NCBI GenBank assembly: GCA_030849805.1
Contig: JASANZ010002272.1
Location: forward strand, 62,001 to 126,000
Source of the DNA: Sergeia podlipaevii
Taxonomy: Eukaryota > Euglenozoa > Kinetoplastea > Trypanosomatida > Trypanosomatidae
DNA length: 64,000 nucleotides
Direction: 5' to 3'
Shown here: positions 36,127-45,859 of the stretch, piece by piece
How positions within the stretch are numbered: the stretch's first letter is position 1
How the letters are laid out: each line of letters opens with the position of its first letter
Program-made: the position numbers and the translations under genes
The notes under the pieces: generated by a model
Told to the model about the DNA's origin: nothing
Databases searched by the model: none
The model's input: the letters and a program-made list of their open reading frames with translations, nothing else

Positions 36127-37527
36127 ATGTTTTTTGTTTCTAGCGCGAAGTCCCTTACCAAGGACGATATTGAGCGCTTTTCACGTCAAATTATGGTGGA
36201 GGGGATTGGCGCAGAAGGAATGGAGAGGATCCGCCATGGCCGTGTGCTGTGCGTTGGCGCTGGCGGCCTTGGCAGCACAGTCGCACTTTATCTTACGGCT
36301 GCAGGTGTCGGCAAGCTTGGCCTCGTTGACTTTGACGAAGTAGACATGTCAAATCTGCACCGCCAAATTATTCACACAACGGACCGTGTGGGTGTGAAGA
36401 AGGTTCAAAGCGCGCGTGAGTCATGTCTTGCGATTTTTCCCAAGGCAAACATCGAGGCCATCGACGATATGATTACCCCCGCTAACGCAGAAAGGCTAAT
36501 GACGTCGTATGACGTAGTGGTTGATGCATCCGACAACGTGGCGTCGCGCTACACGGTGAATGATGCCGCGATGCGGGTAGGCCTTCCACTCGTCAGTGGA
36601 AGTGCCATGCGTTGGGACGGACAGCTGTCCGTATACGGACTCGGCGCGGATGGTCCCTGCTATCGATGCCTCTTCCCGCAACCTCCACCGCCAGCGGCAG
36701 TGGGCAGCTGCAACGACTCTGGTGTGATGGGGCCTGTTCCCGGCATGATTGGCTGTCTGCAAGCTCTGGAGGCACTTAAGATCCTTGCTGGAGCGGGAGA
36801 GCCGCTTGCTGGACGTATGTTCATCTTTGATGGTCTGCGCTTCACAGCCAGAGTCGTGCAGCTTCGCCGGCGCCAGCCTGCCTGCACTGCGTGCAGCCAC
36901 CGCGGCGTTCGCCATGATCCACAGACATGCCAAAAAGAAGGCCTCTCTTCTCCCTCTTCTTCTCACCCGTCCGTTGTTGCAGCAGTTCGACCTCCGCCTA
37001 TTGCCGAAACGGTGGCGGTGAGGCCGGAGTACATTCGCTCTACGTGTTTACTGGGGAAGGCATACAGTCACACTCTTCTTGCATCTGAGCAGTGCTGCTC
37101 TGCTACTGAAATGGCGACACATATCACTGATGCTGCGCTGACGAAGCAGGAGAACAAGCAGTCCATCATGGTGCTGGATGTTCGGGCGGCTATTCAGTTT
37201 GACATGGCTCACCTCCCAGGTAGCTACTCTTTGCCACTCACCGCGCTGCAGGAGTGGAGTCGCGAGGGCACCTTGTCAGAGCACTGGAAGGCTTTCTTTC
37301 AGTCTCATCCTCCCCACAACTCAATGGTAAAGGGCGAGGATACAACAGTTTTGGGGCAGCCAGTCCGCGTTTATGTGGTGTGCCGTCGTGGTGTGGCTTC
37401 GGCGCAGGCGGTGCAACTGCTTTTACCTGTCATGTGCAGTTGTTCACCCAATGTGGAGCTCTTCAACGTGGATGGGGGACTTAACGCATATCACAAGGAG
37501 GTAGACTGCTCATTTCCATACTATTAA
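36127..37527 (+). CDS. UBA4: UBA4/MOCS3: E1-like activating enzyme with rhodanese domain
   Basis: 466 residues, ATG 36127 to TAA 37527. UBA4/MOCS3 adenylates the C-terminus of Urm1 (and MOCS2A where molybdopterin is made) and transfers sulfur through its rhodanese domain, supporting thiolation of wobble uridine in tRNA. The E1/ThiF part has the family start DDIERFSRQIMVEGIG, nucleotide-binding VGAGGLG (44-49), DFDEVDMSNLHRQI, zinc ligands CYRC (C178, C181) and CTAC (C253, C256), and SCNDSGVMGPVPG with candidate catalytic C195. The rhodanese part shows VLDVRAAIQFDMAHLPGS and the persulfide loop VVCRRGVAS with C419. I choose 36127 because the ERFSRQI segment must be included; the next Met (36193) would lose it. 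Confidence 0.92.
   Translation: MFFVSSAKSLTKDDIERFSRQIMVEGIGAEGMERIRHGRVLCVGAGGLGSTVALYLTAAGVGKLGLVDFDEVDMSNLHRQIIHTTDRVGVKKVQSARESCLAIFPKANIEAIDDMITPANAERLMTSYDVVVDASDNVASRYTVNDAAMRVGLPLVSGSAMRWDGQLSVYGLGADGPCYRCLFPQPPPPAAVGSCNDSGVMGPVPGMIGCLQALEALKILAGAGEPLAGRMFIFDGLRFTARVVQLRRRQPACTACSHRGVRHDPQTCQKEGLSSPSSSHPSVVAAVRPPPIAETVAVRPEYIRSTCLLGKAYSHTLLASEQCCSATEMATHITDAALTKQENKQSIMVLDVRAAIQFDMAHLPGSYSLPLTALQEWSREGTLSEHWKAFFQSHPPHNSMVKGEDTTVLGQPVRVYVVCRRGVASAQAVQLLLPVMCSCSPNVELFNVDGGLNAYHKEVDCSFPYY
36130..36143 (+). promoter_or_regulatory. Possible alternative SL acceptor inside the UBA4 coding start
   Basis: TTTTTTGTTTCTAG directly follows the ATG, with AG at 36142-36143. If used, it would remove the first ATG and force initiation at M23 (36193). 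Sequence-only inference. Confidence 0.3.
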
Positions 37528-38207
37528 CAAATTGCTCTGCTTGTGCGGCTGCCTTTTTTAAAAAAATTGCTTTGAAAGACTAAACCCACGTAATTTTTTG
37601 CTAGCATTTATAAAATTAATAATAATACTTATAAGGAAATGCACATCACGTTTCAACGACAAATATAAACTGATCATTATTGAATTGCCTTTTTTTTTCA
37701 GTTGTCCAGCATCTCCTTTCTTTGTTTTTCTTCTTCTCTTTTTCTTTTTCGACACACACTTTTTCTAAAATTCTATTTTCTAAAGTGCTTTTTGAAAGGT
37801 AGCTCATCCCTTCCCCCTTTGATCTTTACCTATAGCATATAACTCTTGTTTTTCGCTCTCTTATTTGTTTTTAATTTTTGTTTATTTTTATTTTTTTTGC
37901 GTTTTCGTATACACACTGGCACATCAAGGAGGCGTAGAAGCTGCAGATCTCGCGGCTTTTATTTCCAGTGCACATGCGTGTATATTTTTTTTGTTGTTTG
38001 CTGTTTTGACCTCCCATTGCATTCTAAACCAAACAAAAGTAATAATAATAATAGAGACGATTTGCTTCATCATTATTCTGTCTGGCTTAATCTTTGTGTA
38101 TTAACAGCACACTTTATCGTGTGATATATATATATATATATCTACGCTTGCAGAAAGACGAGGAAAAAAAAAATCAAAATACAGCCACAGTTACACATTG
38201 AGGAAAT
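37528..38207. other. AT-rich spacer
   Basis: No gene seen. T6A7 palindrome at 37554-37566, pyrimidine tract at about 37718-37749 and a TA repeat at 38124-38141. The SL acceptor for the next gene is not obvious. Confidence 0.6.
37554..37566. repeat. T6A7 palindrome 3' of UBA4
   Basis: Six T followed by seven A, starting 27 nt after the UBA4 stop. Confidence 0.55.
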
Positions 38208-41200
38208 ATGCAAAGTGCCGTCCCGCTTCGTTTTGCTCAGCACAGAGTATGTCTGCAGATGCTTGTTCTTGTACTAGTGGCGGTGGTGGTGGTACAATGT
38301 CTAGTAGAGGGTGATGCGGCGGCTGCATTGCAGCAACAAGAGGAGCAATGGAAGAAGTACGAACAAACGACAAGAGCGGGGATTCCAGTGCTTCGCCATA
38401 GATACAATGGTATGTGGATCACACATAGCTTTCTTTCTTCTACCGCGTCTGCTACACCTCCACCTCCGCACATGTCGATGCTTGATGTCGGTGTGCACTG
38501 TGAGGACCCAGACAGTAATTTTGTCTACACAGGTACGAGTACTATTGCGGTATTTCTGCGGGAAGTCGACTTTTCTATGACACTTACTGAACTTGGGGCT
38601 GTTGATTTTGGCGAGGACCGCTGGGCAACGGGTTGCTTTTTTGCGAACTCTAAAGAGCTGTATATCACTTTGCTGACAAAGGATCTAGAGGAGGAGTATT
38701 GTGTGATCAACCGGCTAGGAGGAACTCTCATGCGGGTTGGCCGAATGTCAGACATTCGTAAAACCGGTGGGAAAAACCTATATTCCTCTCGTGATGGCGA
38801 TAGTGGCAAGCAAGCACTACCTCTTCGACCCTTTTCCTTGGGAGATGAGCGCGTAGTGTATCTGCCATATTCAGATGGTTCAATTTCTACTGTTGATATT
38901 AAGACTGGCAGTAGAAAGACTTACTTGGGCGTGACCACCTCGGCCAAACAGGTGGTGAGCGGTAAATCAAATGATGGCGTTTTTTACGTTCTAAGCTCTT
39001 CCTCTCTAGCATCAGCGTGGGATGTCTCTGAGCATATTGTCGACCACTTAATACCAGATGATTTCGTGGAGCGTGTAGCCGTTGATAGAGTGATGATTGA
39101 TTCTGATTCTTCAAGTTCACCTTTGACCTCGAAGTCCGCTACAGACTCTGTCATGTCGCAAAGTTTGATATCTTCCTACTACCGTGAGTACGGAAGGGAT
39201 GTGGATGATCTCTGCCCTCAATGCGTACCAACTGCTTTCGTGCCTGTTAATAATGGTGTGGTGGTCACGTGGCTCTCGGAGGACAAAAAAACGACTTATG
39301 CTTCTTTCATGATGAGATTCTTTACTGATTTTGAGTTGCACAACACGAGTGCTATGACCTGGAATGCTACCATTCGTAGTTCCTTGCATGCCATTAAGTT
39401 CCAACAAATAGTGCAGGGCACATGCACGGTTACCAGTATTACGCATAATGTGGAAACCGATGATGTCTACTTGGGTACGGTATGCCCTCAAACTGAAGGC
39501 GGACAGCTGCGGCGAATAAACTCACAGAATGTCACCGTTCTCGGTGTAGTAGATTTTTCCTTTATCGGTGCGGTAGAGCCAGTGGTACCCTACTATTTGC
39601 ACATCGACTCGCACTTGAGTGGGCTATACGTGCTGGCTCCCCGCGGCGGTATGCAGGGCATCTACGTTATACCAGTTTTTGGTATTCTTTCCGTTACTCC
39701 TAATACCGTGGATGGAGCCGGTAGTGACACTGAGCTGGTGTTGTATGGATACGGGTTCACTGAGGAAATGTATTGCTTATTTACAGTCATGGATGGTGCA
39801 GACAGTAAACCTATTATATCCTCTGCGAAAATGATAAGCAGAAATGCCCTAAGCTGCCAGAAGGCATTTATTGGAGCGCTTACCTGCACCCCGGTGATCT
39901 TAACGGTTGCCACTGGGAGTGGGAACTACATGTACCCACTTCCCTTGGAAGGAGGCGTGACGTTAAGAGAATATCGCATGCCACACGTGCAGAGTGCCAT
40001 CGCCCTCTCAACAGGCAAGGCTTTTTTTCGCCACGAAGAAGGCGCGTCTGTAAAATTGACGGGGTACGACTTTCTTGACTCTTCAGTTGCCCTACGACAA
40101 ATGTGCCGCCTATGGTCACAAGCGACGGACCCACCTGAGTATTACTCAGTGGATGCAGTGTATGTTTCTCCCACGTTATTGATGTGCACATTTCCGCCGC
40201 TGAAGGAGCCGCTTCCAAGTCCATCGTTGCTGACGGTTGTGGTTGCCGAGATGTCTCTTCTTGAGATGGGTGTCCCGTTTGAAGTAATTGGCGTACCAAA
40301 TTGCCTCAAAGTAACGGTGTACGCCAGCCGTTTCCAAGACTTCCCGAGTACCTCCAGAGTCTCTGACCCCACCGTTCTTGTTTCCTCTCCTGTTGTGCAC
40401 TTACCCATCATCGAGGTGAGCATCACAGACGAAGCAGGGCACTCTAGCTGGGAGCACTATTACTATCCCGGCGCAAAGTATAACGTTTCTGTGATGGCAC
40501 GCATCCGCCAGACTTCAGGAGAACTTGATGAAACTGGAACAAGGACCATTCATCTGGAATTGAAGGGTAACACTACGATACCTATAAGTCAGTACACCGG
40601 CGTGGCTGTTTTCAATGACCTCGTAGTCAACTGTCCTGCACTGGGTGACTTCATTATTGACTTTGAGGCTTTGACGCTATTCGACAGCATAGGCGACGCA
40701 GCAAACAGCAATTTCACTGATAATCACGCGATACCCAATGACGCCGTATACCCGATCCGCCCTGCTACAGTCACCTTCACGGTAACTGTTGGAGCGGCGT
40801 ACATGCTCGCTCTCCTACAGGCACCATCCCACAGCGTCACCGTCACCAATCCCCTCCTCTCACGGCAACCGATTGTTGGTGTGGCGGACGTCTGTGGAAA
40901 CGTATTTACCGTTTTCCCACGTGATACTGTGCAGTCCGTCTTCATTGAAGTGGAGAACTGTTGCGCTCCGGCGATTATAGACACTACCACTGCCTTTTCC
41001 GCTCACAACGGAACGGCGGGTAAAGACGCGGTGGCGGTGGATTCTGAAAGTGGATCGAGGAAAGAGGAGCTGAGTTCGCGACAGGTGGCACACGAAATGC
41101 CATACTTTGAGTCGTGGCGACTTACTCTCAATGATGCCTTTTTCTTTCCTCACAACGTGAGTATTGTCGGCCGCCACCGTCAGAGCTATCTTGTGCGCTT

Positions 41201-44200
41201 TGTTGCGCTTGGGCTACCAAAACCCGAGTTGAAGACTGCTAGAGTGATGGTGGCGTGGTGCGAGCCGGGACGGCGCGCAATCATTCACGCCGGTGTCTGT
41301 GCTCCATGTCCGGCGCATGCCACGTGCAATGGCACAGACGTCATCACAGCGCACAATGGGTGGTGGAGTGCTATCAATGAAGATATAGTCCATAGTGATT
41401 CTCAGTCGGGCATGTCCATTCTAGTTGAGCCGAGGCGGCGGGCTCATTTGCCAGTGGTAATGCTGCAATGTGGATTTCCTTACAACCCAGTTGACGCCTG
41501 TGAAGGCAACAGCCAGTGTAAGGCGGGATATACCAGCGTGCGGTGCGCCACGTGCGCTGATGGGTATGTACGCATTGGCCGCAACTGTTTGCGCTGTGGA
41601 CTGATATTGAGCATCTTCGTGACGATTCTTGTCGTTCTCGCGTGGCTCGCCCTTATCCTCGGGCTGGTGTACGCGTTGGCGATGTCAGAAGCGGATAGGC
41701 TTTACATGTGGTGCATCAAAGGCATTGCTACAAATGTGCAGCTGATTGCGATGTTCTCTCTTGTCCGTGCTGAGTGGCCAACTCCAGTGCAGAGACTCCT
41801 CTCGGGTATACAAGCACTTGCGAGTACCGTCTACGTGGGGCCTTCTGGCTGGCCAACAGGTACACGGTGGCAGAGAGACATTGAGTACGTTAGAGGTAAT
41901 CCTGGGGGATGGAAGTTGACCGACGTTGTGACCGGCGTTGCAGTAGGCATTACGGCGGTTGCAGTGTGGATTACTGGCATTTTTGTACTATCCTTTCTAC
42001 TGCGCAGACGTCTGGCTCGTGCTCGCGACCCTTCCGTGTTGGCCACTGCGCTGTTTTTGGCCTACGCAGTACGAAAGTGTAGGGATTTCCGGATTCGTCA
42101 AAGGGGGTTTCGCGCAGCCGGTGCGGTGCACCCGCACGATGCATCACCACAGCTGCGTGCCTGCTCACATAAGGTGAACGCTACTCCAGCTGCATGCGGC
42201 AGCACATTAGGGACGGCGTCCGCCACAATATCGGGCACTGTTCAGGGGAGCGATCATAGTTCAGTGACTAGTACACAGCCGCCACCGGGCTCGTCCTCAT
42301 CGGTATCTGCACATCTTGATACTACTGTGGAATCGTCTTCTTCGTGGTTAACGGCGGATGAGGTACGTGCGCCGCAGCCCCTGGAGCTGATCGATCAATT
42401 TGAGGTCTTTTTACAGGCACATGGTGTTCGTCCCGAGTGGCAGTCATTTTCGTCCGTTACTTCCCCTGCTCAGGAGGAAGGGGAGGGGGAAGAGGGCGAT
42501 TTAATGTCAATGCAGTTGCTCTCAGCGCAGTTGGCTGAGCTGGCGCCTCTTACGTTGCAATTTATTGAGTCCTACGTATTTAACGTACCCTCTCGAGCGC
42601 AGGCACGGATAGAGATGCAGAACATGCTAAGCGAAGCCGAACAATACAGCGCCGATGGCTTCAGCACCAGCAACATGTTTGAAAAAAATGCTATCAGGTT
42701 CGTGAAACATCCTTCAATGACTGGCGCTTCTTTCACTTCTGCACCACGGAACGCCTCGCTGTCTCTAGTATCATCCTCCTCCTCATCGCCGTCGTGGTCT
42801 TGCTCCCTTCCACCTCCCGAGGCCTTTCGCAGCGCTCTCATCGAGCTGCAGCGACACAGCCGCTACGCAGGGATTCAGTCTTTGCGTGTGTCAAAGCTCA
42901 ACCTTGGTCTCAGCAGCCTTTCAACTGCAGCATCCCTGCTACTCTTTGGCGTCCTGCCTGTGTGCTTGTATTGGGCTCAAAGCTGTTCCGACCCAGGGAT
43001 TCACTCAACTATGTTTAGCAATAGCAAGGAGAGAGATTTAATGAGGCAGTACATGCAGACATACACGTGCCTACCTGCGAGCAATCTTCGTGTGTCATGT
43101 GCGGTTCTTTCCACTGTGCTTGGTGTTGCCCTCGTTGGTCTCTTCGTGTATGATGTCTTTCTTCGCGCACGCTACGGATGCGATGTCAGCTACGCAACTC
43201 TTCCTGCGCTGCATCTAGGTCTACCGCCGTCCGCTTTCTTTACGGACTATCTCGGTACTCTTCTCAAACTCGCGGCCACGCTCGCTGTCGTCTGCGCATC
43301 GGATTCTGCTCTGCTGCAGCTAACGCTGCTAGCGTGGATCATGGGTCTTCGATTGCTCAGCGACGTGGTTTACCCGCCCTTTGGTTCCACATATGCTCGT
43401 CTTTGTGGCCGTCGCGTGACAGGCATTGTGGATAGTGTCTACGACGGCTATCAGGGGTGGCTACCTGTGCGTGGTGTGACGGTTGCTGGTAACGGCGCCT
43501 TGTTTGTCTGGAGCAGTGCGTTGTTGCTTCTTCTTTACTTCTCTCAGCGACAACTGGCGTTTACCGAATCGGCAGAACCACCTGTGATGAGTGGGTATAG
43601 CCTCGATGGGTACTACTTCTCGTACTACGACGTGGCCAGAGTGCCTGCCACTGGGCCATGGGCGGTGCTTTTTACCTGCGTAGCGCTCTTTGCGTTTGTG
43701 GTTGCCGTGGGCGGCTATGCTGCCATCGGCATTGCGGATGTGCTCTTCCGCTTGAATGCGCGCCAAAGTTTGAACCGCGAAGCGGAGCGGAGTCGTCTCG
43801 CTGCTCCCAGCGATGACTTCTCTTCCACCTCTGAAGCTGGTGTGCCAAACTATGGTGGTCATAGTGGAGCGGTGAGCCGCGTGTATGGAACATATGAAAA
43901 CATGTGCGCGCTTATTGATCGAAATGAAACGGTGTGCAGGCGGGCGGCGAAAGCGGCGGCGCGCGCAGACAGGCTAGCGAAGATGGAGCACGCACTTGGC
44001 AGTGAGAGCTGTAGTGACGAGAGCATCAACGATGGCAAATTCAGGAGCTTTCACACAGCACGCGGTGACAGTGCCAACGGCGAGAGCAACATGAGCAACA
44101 CCCAGAATGGAGAGGGTAGCGCTCTGTATCATCTGAAGGACGGTCCTCGCCGCACCATACGGTTTACTGGTGGCGAGGATGATGGCAGTGTGGATGACAT

Positions 44201-45296
44201 CAGCATGGAGGACGGCAGCGGAAGTGACTACTTTACCACGGCGTTGGCCGCCACGGCGTCGCGCGCGTTTGTAGGGAAGAATCACTACCGCAGCCTGGCT
44301 GCCGTACTTGAGGCGAACCACAATCCGAATTGGGTAGTGCCGAGCAGCGGAAAGCCAAAGTACCCTGCATCAGCACCAATGCATAGTGGCGCGGTGCAAG
44401 GTACCTTTGATGGGGTGCGTGCACCGCGGAGTCAGTTTCCAGTGGATCGCTGCCCCTCCCCCGTGCTCAGTGTGCGTGGGCTCGTCGAGGATGAAGAGCA
44501 GCCAAACGGAGAAGGTCCATCCACGAGGAAAGCCACTCAGCAACAGGGCTGTGCTGAGGAGAAACAACAACGCGCTGCTGTCGACGCAAAGAACAGCGTT
44601 ACACCTAGTGAAACAGCTAAGCCATTGCCAGTAACAGTGGATCCGTTTGTGCGGACTCCAAGTCCACTTCCGATGCCTCAAATTCCCTCCTTGTTGGACA
44701 ACGAGACGGAGAAGGAGGCCGTGGCGCGGCTCGTGCCGGAGTTTTGTGCGGGGCTTGAGCGGGTGTCCGAGTTTGACCCCCTTCATGTGAAGCCGCTAGG
44801 GCGAGAGGAGGTGCCGCGGCTCAACGTGAGAATGAAGGACAGAGAAAGTTCAATTGAAGGAAAATTGCTGAGAGAATTCGTAGAAAGGGGAGGTGCAGAA
44901 GACGCAGCGGCGGCAGCGGCGGAGCTGTTCGCCTTCGACAAGGCAGATGACGTGGCACTTGCTGGCGCTCCAGTACGGCGTATCTCTGATGAAACAGCAA
45001 TGGAGGCCGCGACGCAGGCACCGGCTGTGAGGGAGTCTGTACTGAGCGTGCTTGGTCTTGACAAGGACGAAGAGGCAAGAGAGCTGCTGGGAATGCTTGA
45101 TAGGGTTCTACTGTCTAAACAGGAGGAGGCCGTGGTAGACAAAGCAGCAAGAGGGAGTCCCCATGATGTGGTCACCCCGGCACACGACAGGGGTGAGGAC
45201 GAAGGTACAGAAAACGACGGAGAGAATTCTACACTACCACCGCCGCCGTTGCCAACGTTTGCACGCATTCATCGCAACCGCAAGAAGCAACACTGA
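38208..45296 (+). CDS. Giant polytopic surface-receptor-like protein
   Basis: 2362 residues, ATG 38208 to TGA 45296. A signal peptide or anchor is evident at residues 16-38 (MLVLVLVAVVVVQCLVEGDA region). Residues about 40-1125 should be luminal or extracellular. They include an IPT/TIG-like stretch near 500 (TPNTVDGAGSDTELVLYGYG) and several NxT/NxS sequons. Before the first later span is a Cys-rich module (CAPCPAHATCNGTD, GWW, then CEGNSQCKAGYTSVRCATCA ... CLRCG), like juxtamembrane modules of large protist membrane proteins. About nine hydrophobic segments follow between about 1131 and 1850 (for example LILSIFVTILVVLAWLALIL), split by a roughly 260-residue Ser-rich loop. The last 510 residues are charged and disordered. 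I know no function; sensor, channel or adhesion roles are all possible. Confidence 0.85.
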   Translation: MQSAVPLRFAQHRVCLQMLVLVLVAVVVVQCLVEGDAAAALQQQEEQWKKYEQTTRAGIPVLRHRYNGMWITHSFLSSTASATPPPPHMSMLDVGVHCEDPDSNFVYTGTSTIAVFLREVDFSMTLTELGAVDFGEDRWATGCFFANSKELYITLLTKDLEEEYCVINRLGGTLMRVGRMSDIRKTGGKNLYSSRDGDSGKQALPLRPFSLGDERVVYLPYSDGSISTVDIKTGSRKTYLGVTTSAKQVVSGKSNDGVFYVLSSSSLASAWDVSEHIVDHLIPDDFVERVAVDRVMIDSDSSSSPLTSKSATDSVMSQSLISSYYREYGRDVDDLCPQCVPTAFVPVNNGVVVTWLSEDKKTTYASFMMRFFTDFELHNTSAMTWNATIRSSLHAIKFQQIVQGTCTVTSITHNVETDDVYLGTVCPQTEGGQLRRINSQNVTVLGVVDFSFIGAVEPVVPYYLHIDSHLSGLYVLAPRGGMQGIYVIPVFGILSVTPNTVDGAGSDTELVLYGYGFTEEMYCLFTVMDGADSKPIISSAKMISRNALSCQKAFIGALTCTPVILTVATGSGNYMYPLPLEGGVTLREYRMPHVQSAIALSTGKAFFRHEEGASVKLTGYDFLDSSVALRQMCRLWSQATDPPEYYSVDAVYVSPTLLMCTFPPLKEPLPSPSLLTVVVAEMSLLEMGVPFEVIGVPNCLKVTVYASRFQDFPSTSRVSDPTVLVSSPVVHLPIIEVSITDEAGHSSWEHYYYPGAKYNVSVMARIRQTSGELDETGTRTIHLELKGNTTIPISQYTGVAVFNDLVVNCPALGDFIIDFEALTLFDSIGDAANSNFTDNHAIPNDAVYPIRPATVTFTVTVGAAYMLALLQAPSHSVTVTNPLLSRQPIVGVADVCGNVFTVFPRDTVQSVFIEVENCCAPAIIDTTTAFSAHNGTAGKDAVAVDSESGSRKEELSSRQVAHEMPYFESWRLTLNDAFFFPHNVSIVGRHRQSYLVRFVALGLPKPELKTARVMVAWCEPGRRAIIHAGVCAPCPAHATCNGTDVITAHNGWWSAINEDIVHSDSQSGMSILVEPRRRAHLPVVMLQCGFPYNPVDACEGNSQCKAGYTSVRCATCADGYVRIGRNCLRCGLILSIFVTILVVLAWLALILGLVYALAMSEADRLYMWCIKGIATNVQLIAMFSLVRAEWPTPVQRLLSGIQALASTVYVGPSGWPTGTRWQRDIEYVRGNPGGWKLTDVVTGVAVGITAVAVWITGIFVLSFLLRRRLARARDPSVLATALFLAYAVRKCRDFRIRQRGFRAAGAVHPHDASPQLRACSHKVNATPAACGSTLGTASATISGTVQGSDHSSVTSTQPPPGSSSSVSAHLDTTVESSSSWLTADEVRAPQPLELIDQFEVFLQAHGVRPEWQSFSSVTSPAQEEGEGEEGDLMSMQLLSAQLAELAPLTLQFIESYVFNVPSRAQARIEMQNMLSEAEQYSADGFSTSNMFEKNAIRFVKHPSMTGASFTSAPRNASLSLVSSSSSSPSWSCSLPPPEAFRSALIELQRHSRYAGIQSLRVSKLNLGLSSLSTAASLLLFGVLPVCLYWAQSCSDPGIHSTMFSNSKERDLMRQYMQTYTCLPASNLRVSCAVLSTVLGVALVGLFVYDVFLRARYGCDVSYATLPALHLGLPPSAFFTDYLGTLLKLAATLAVVCASDSALLQLTLLAWIMGLRLLSDVVYPPFGSTYARLCGRRVTGIVDSVYDGYQGWLPVRGVTVAGNGALFVWSSALLLLLYFSQRQLAFTESAEPPVMSGYSLDGYYFSYYDVARVPATGPWAVLFTCVALFAFVVAVGGYAAIGIADVLFRLNARQSLNREAERSRLAAPSDDFSSTSEAGVPNYGGHSGAVSRVYGTYENMCALIDRNETVCRRAAKAAARADRLAKMEHALGSESCSDESINDGKFRSFHTARGDSANGESNMSNTQNGEGSALYHLKDGPRRTIRFTGGEDDGSVDDISMEDGSGSDYFTTALAATASRAFVGKNHYRSLAAVLEANHNPNWVVPSSGKPKYPASAPMHSGAVQGTFDGVRAPRSQFPVDRCPSPVLSVRGLVEDEEQPNGEGPSTRKATQQQGCAEEKQQRAAVDAKNSVTPSETAKPLPVTVDPFVRTPSPLPMPQIPSLLDNETEKEAVARLVPEFCAGLERVSEFDPLHVKPLGREEVPRLNVRMKDRESSIEGKLLREFVERGGAEDAAAAAAELFAFDKADDVALAGAPVRRISDETAMEAATQAPAVRESVLSVLGLDKDEEARELLGMLDRVLLSKQEEAVVDKAARGSPHDVVTPAHDRGEDEGTENDGENSTLPPPPLPTFARIHRNRKKQH

Positions 45297-45422
45297 TCGT
45301 TTATGTTCTCTATATAGCTATGGAGAGCTCGCGTCGCTTTTTTTTGTTTTCTTCTCTTTCTCTGCATATACATATATTTTTGTAAATTAGCCATTTGTAC
45401 CAGGTTTGGAGCAGACGTGGTA

Positions 45423-45424
<2 letters not shown>

Positions 45425-45454
<30 letters not shown>
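45425..45454. repeat. (TG)15 microsatellite
   Basis: Uninterrupted TG run about 130 nt after the stop of the giant polytopic gene. Confidence 0.88.
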
Positions 45455-45456
<2 letters not shown>

Positions 45457-45509
45457 CGGGTTGTTCTAAACATACGTCACTACTCATTTTTTTTTCTCTA
45501 CTGCTCGTA

Positions 45510-45525
45510 TTTTTTTAAAAAAAAA
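45510..45525. repeat. T7A9 palindrome
   Basis: Seven T followed by nine A, about 215 nt after the preceding stop codon. Confidence 0.55.
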
Positions 45526-45786
45526 TGGAATTGACATTGTATTGTATCTACATTTATATTGATTGTTCTACTGCCCATGTTCATTATAATACATACATTT
45601 ATGAGTTTAGGCAATAAACTCATCAAGCGCTTATTGTACGTGCATTTTAGTTATCTTTCAAGTATTGGTTGACGCGGTTTCCAGTATGGATGCATTCGTC
45701 CGTTCGTTTGATGTCCCCTCCTTCGTTTTCTTTTCTTTTAATTGCAATTAATAGCACGGGCATTTTTTTTTCTCTCAACCGTAAAA

Positions 45787-45851
45787 TCTTTCTTTTTCCT
45801 TTTTGCTGTTATTTGCCGCCTGAAAAAATATATCTTTTTGCTAATTATCAG
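45787..45851 (+). promoter_or_regulatory. SL acceptor region for the RasGEF gene, very close to the ATG
   Basis: After the T/C tract at 45787-45809 the first AG is at 45850-45851, which would leave only 8 nt of 5' UTR. An earlier tract (45716-45739) followed by AG at 45753-45754 gives a more usual 105-nt leader. Confidence 0.4.
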
Positions 45852-45859
45852 AAGCGCGA

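Larger units (their letters stand above)
45297..45859. other. Spacer with TG repeat and T7A9 palindrome
   Basis: No gene seen. (TG)15 at 45425-45454, T7A9 at 45510-45525, and several pyrimidine tracts from 45716 to 45809. Confidence 0.65.
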
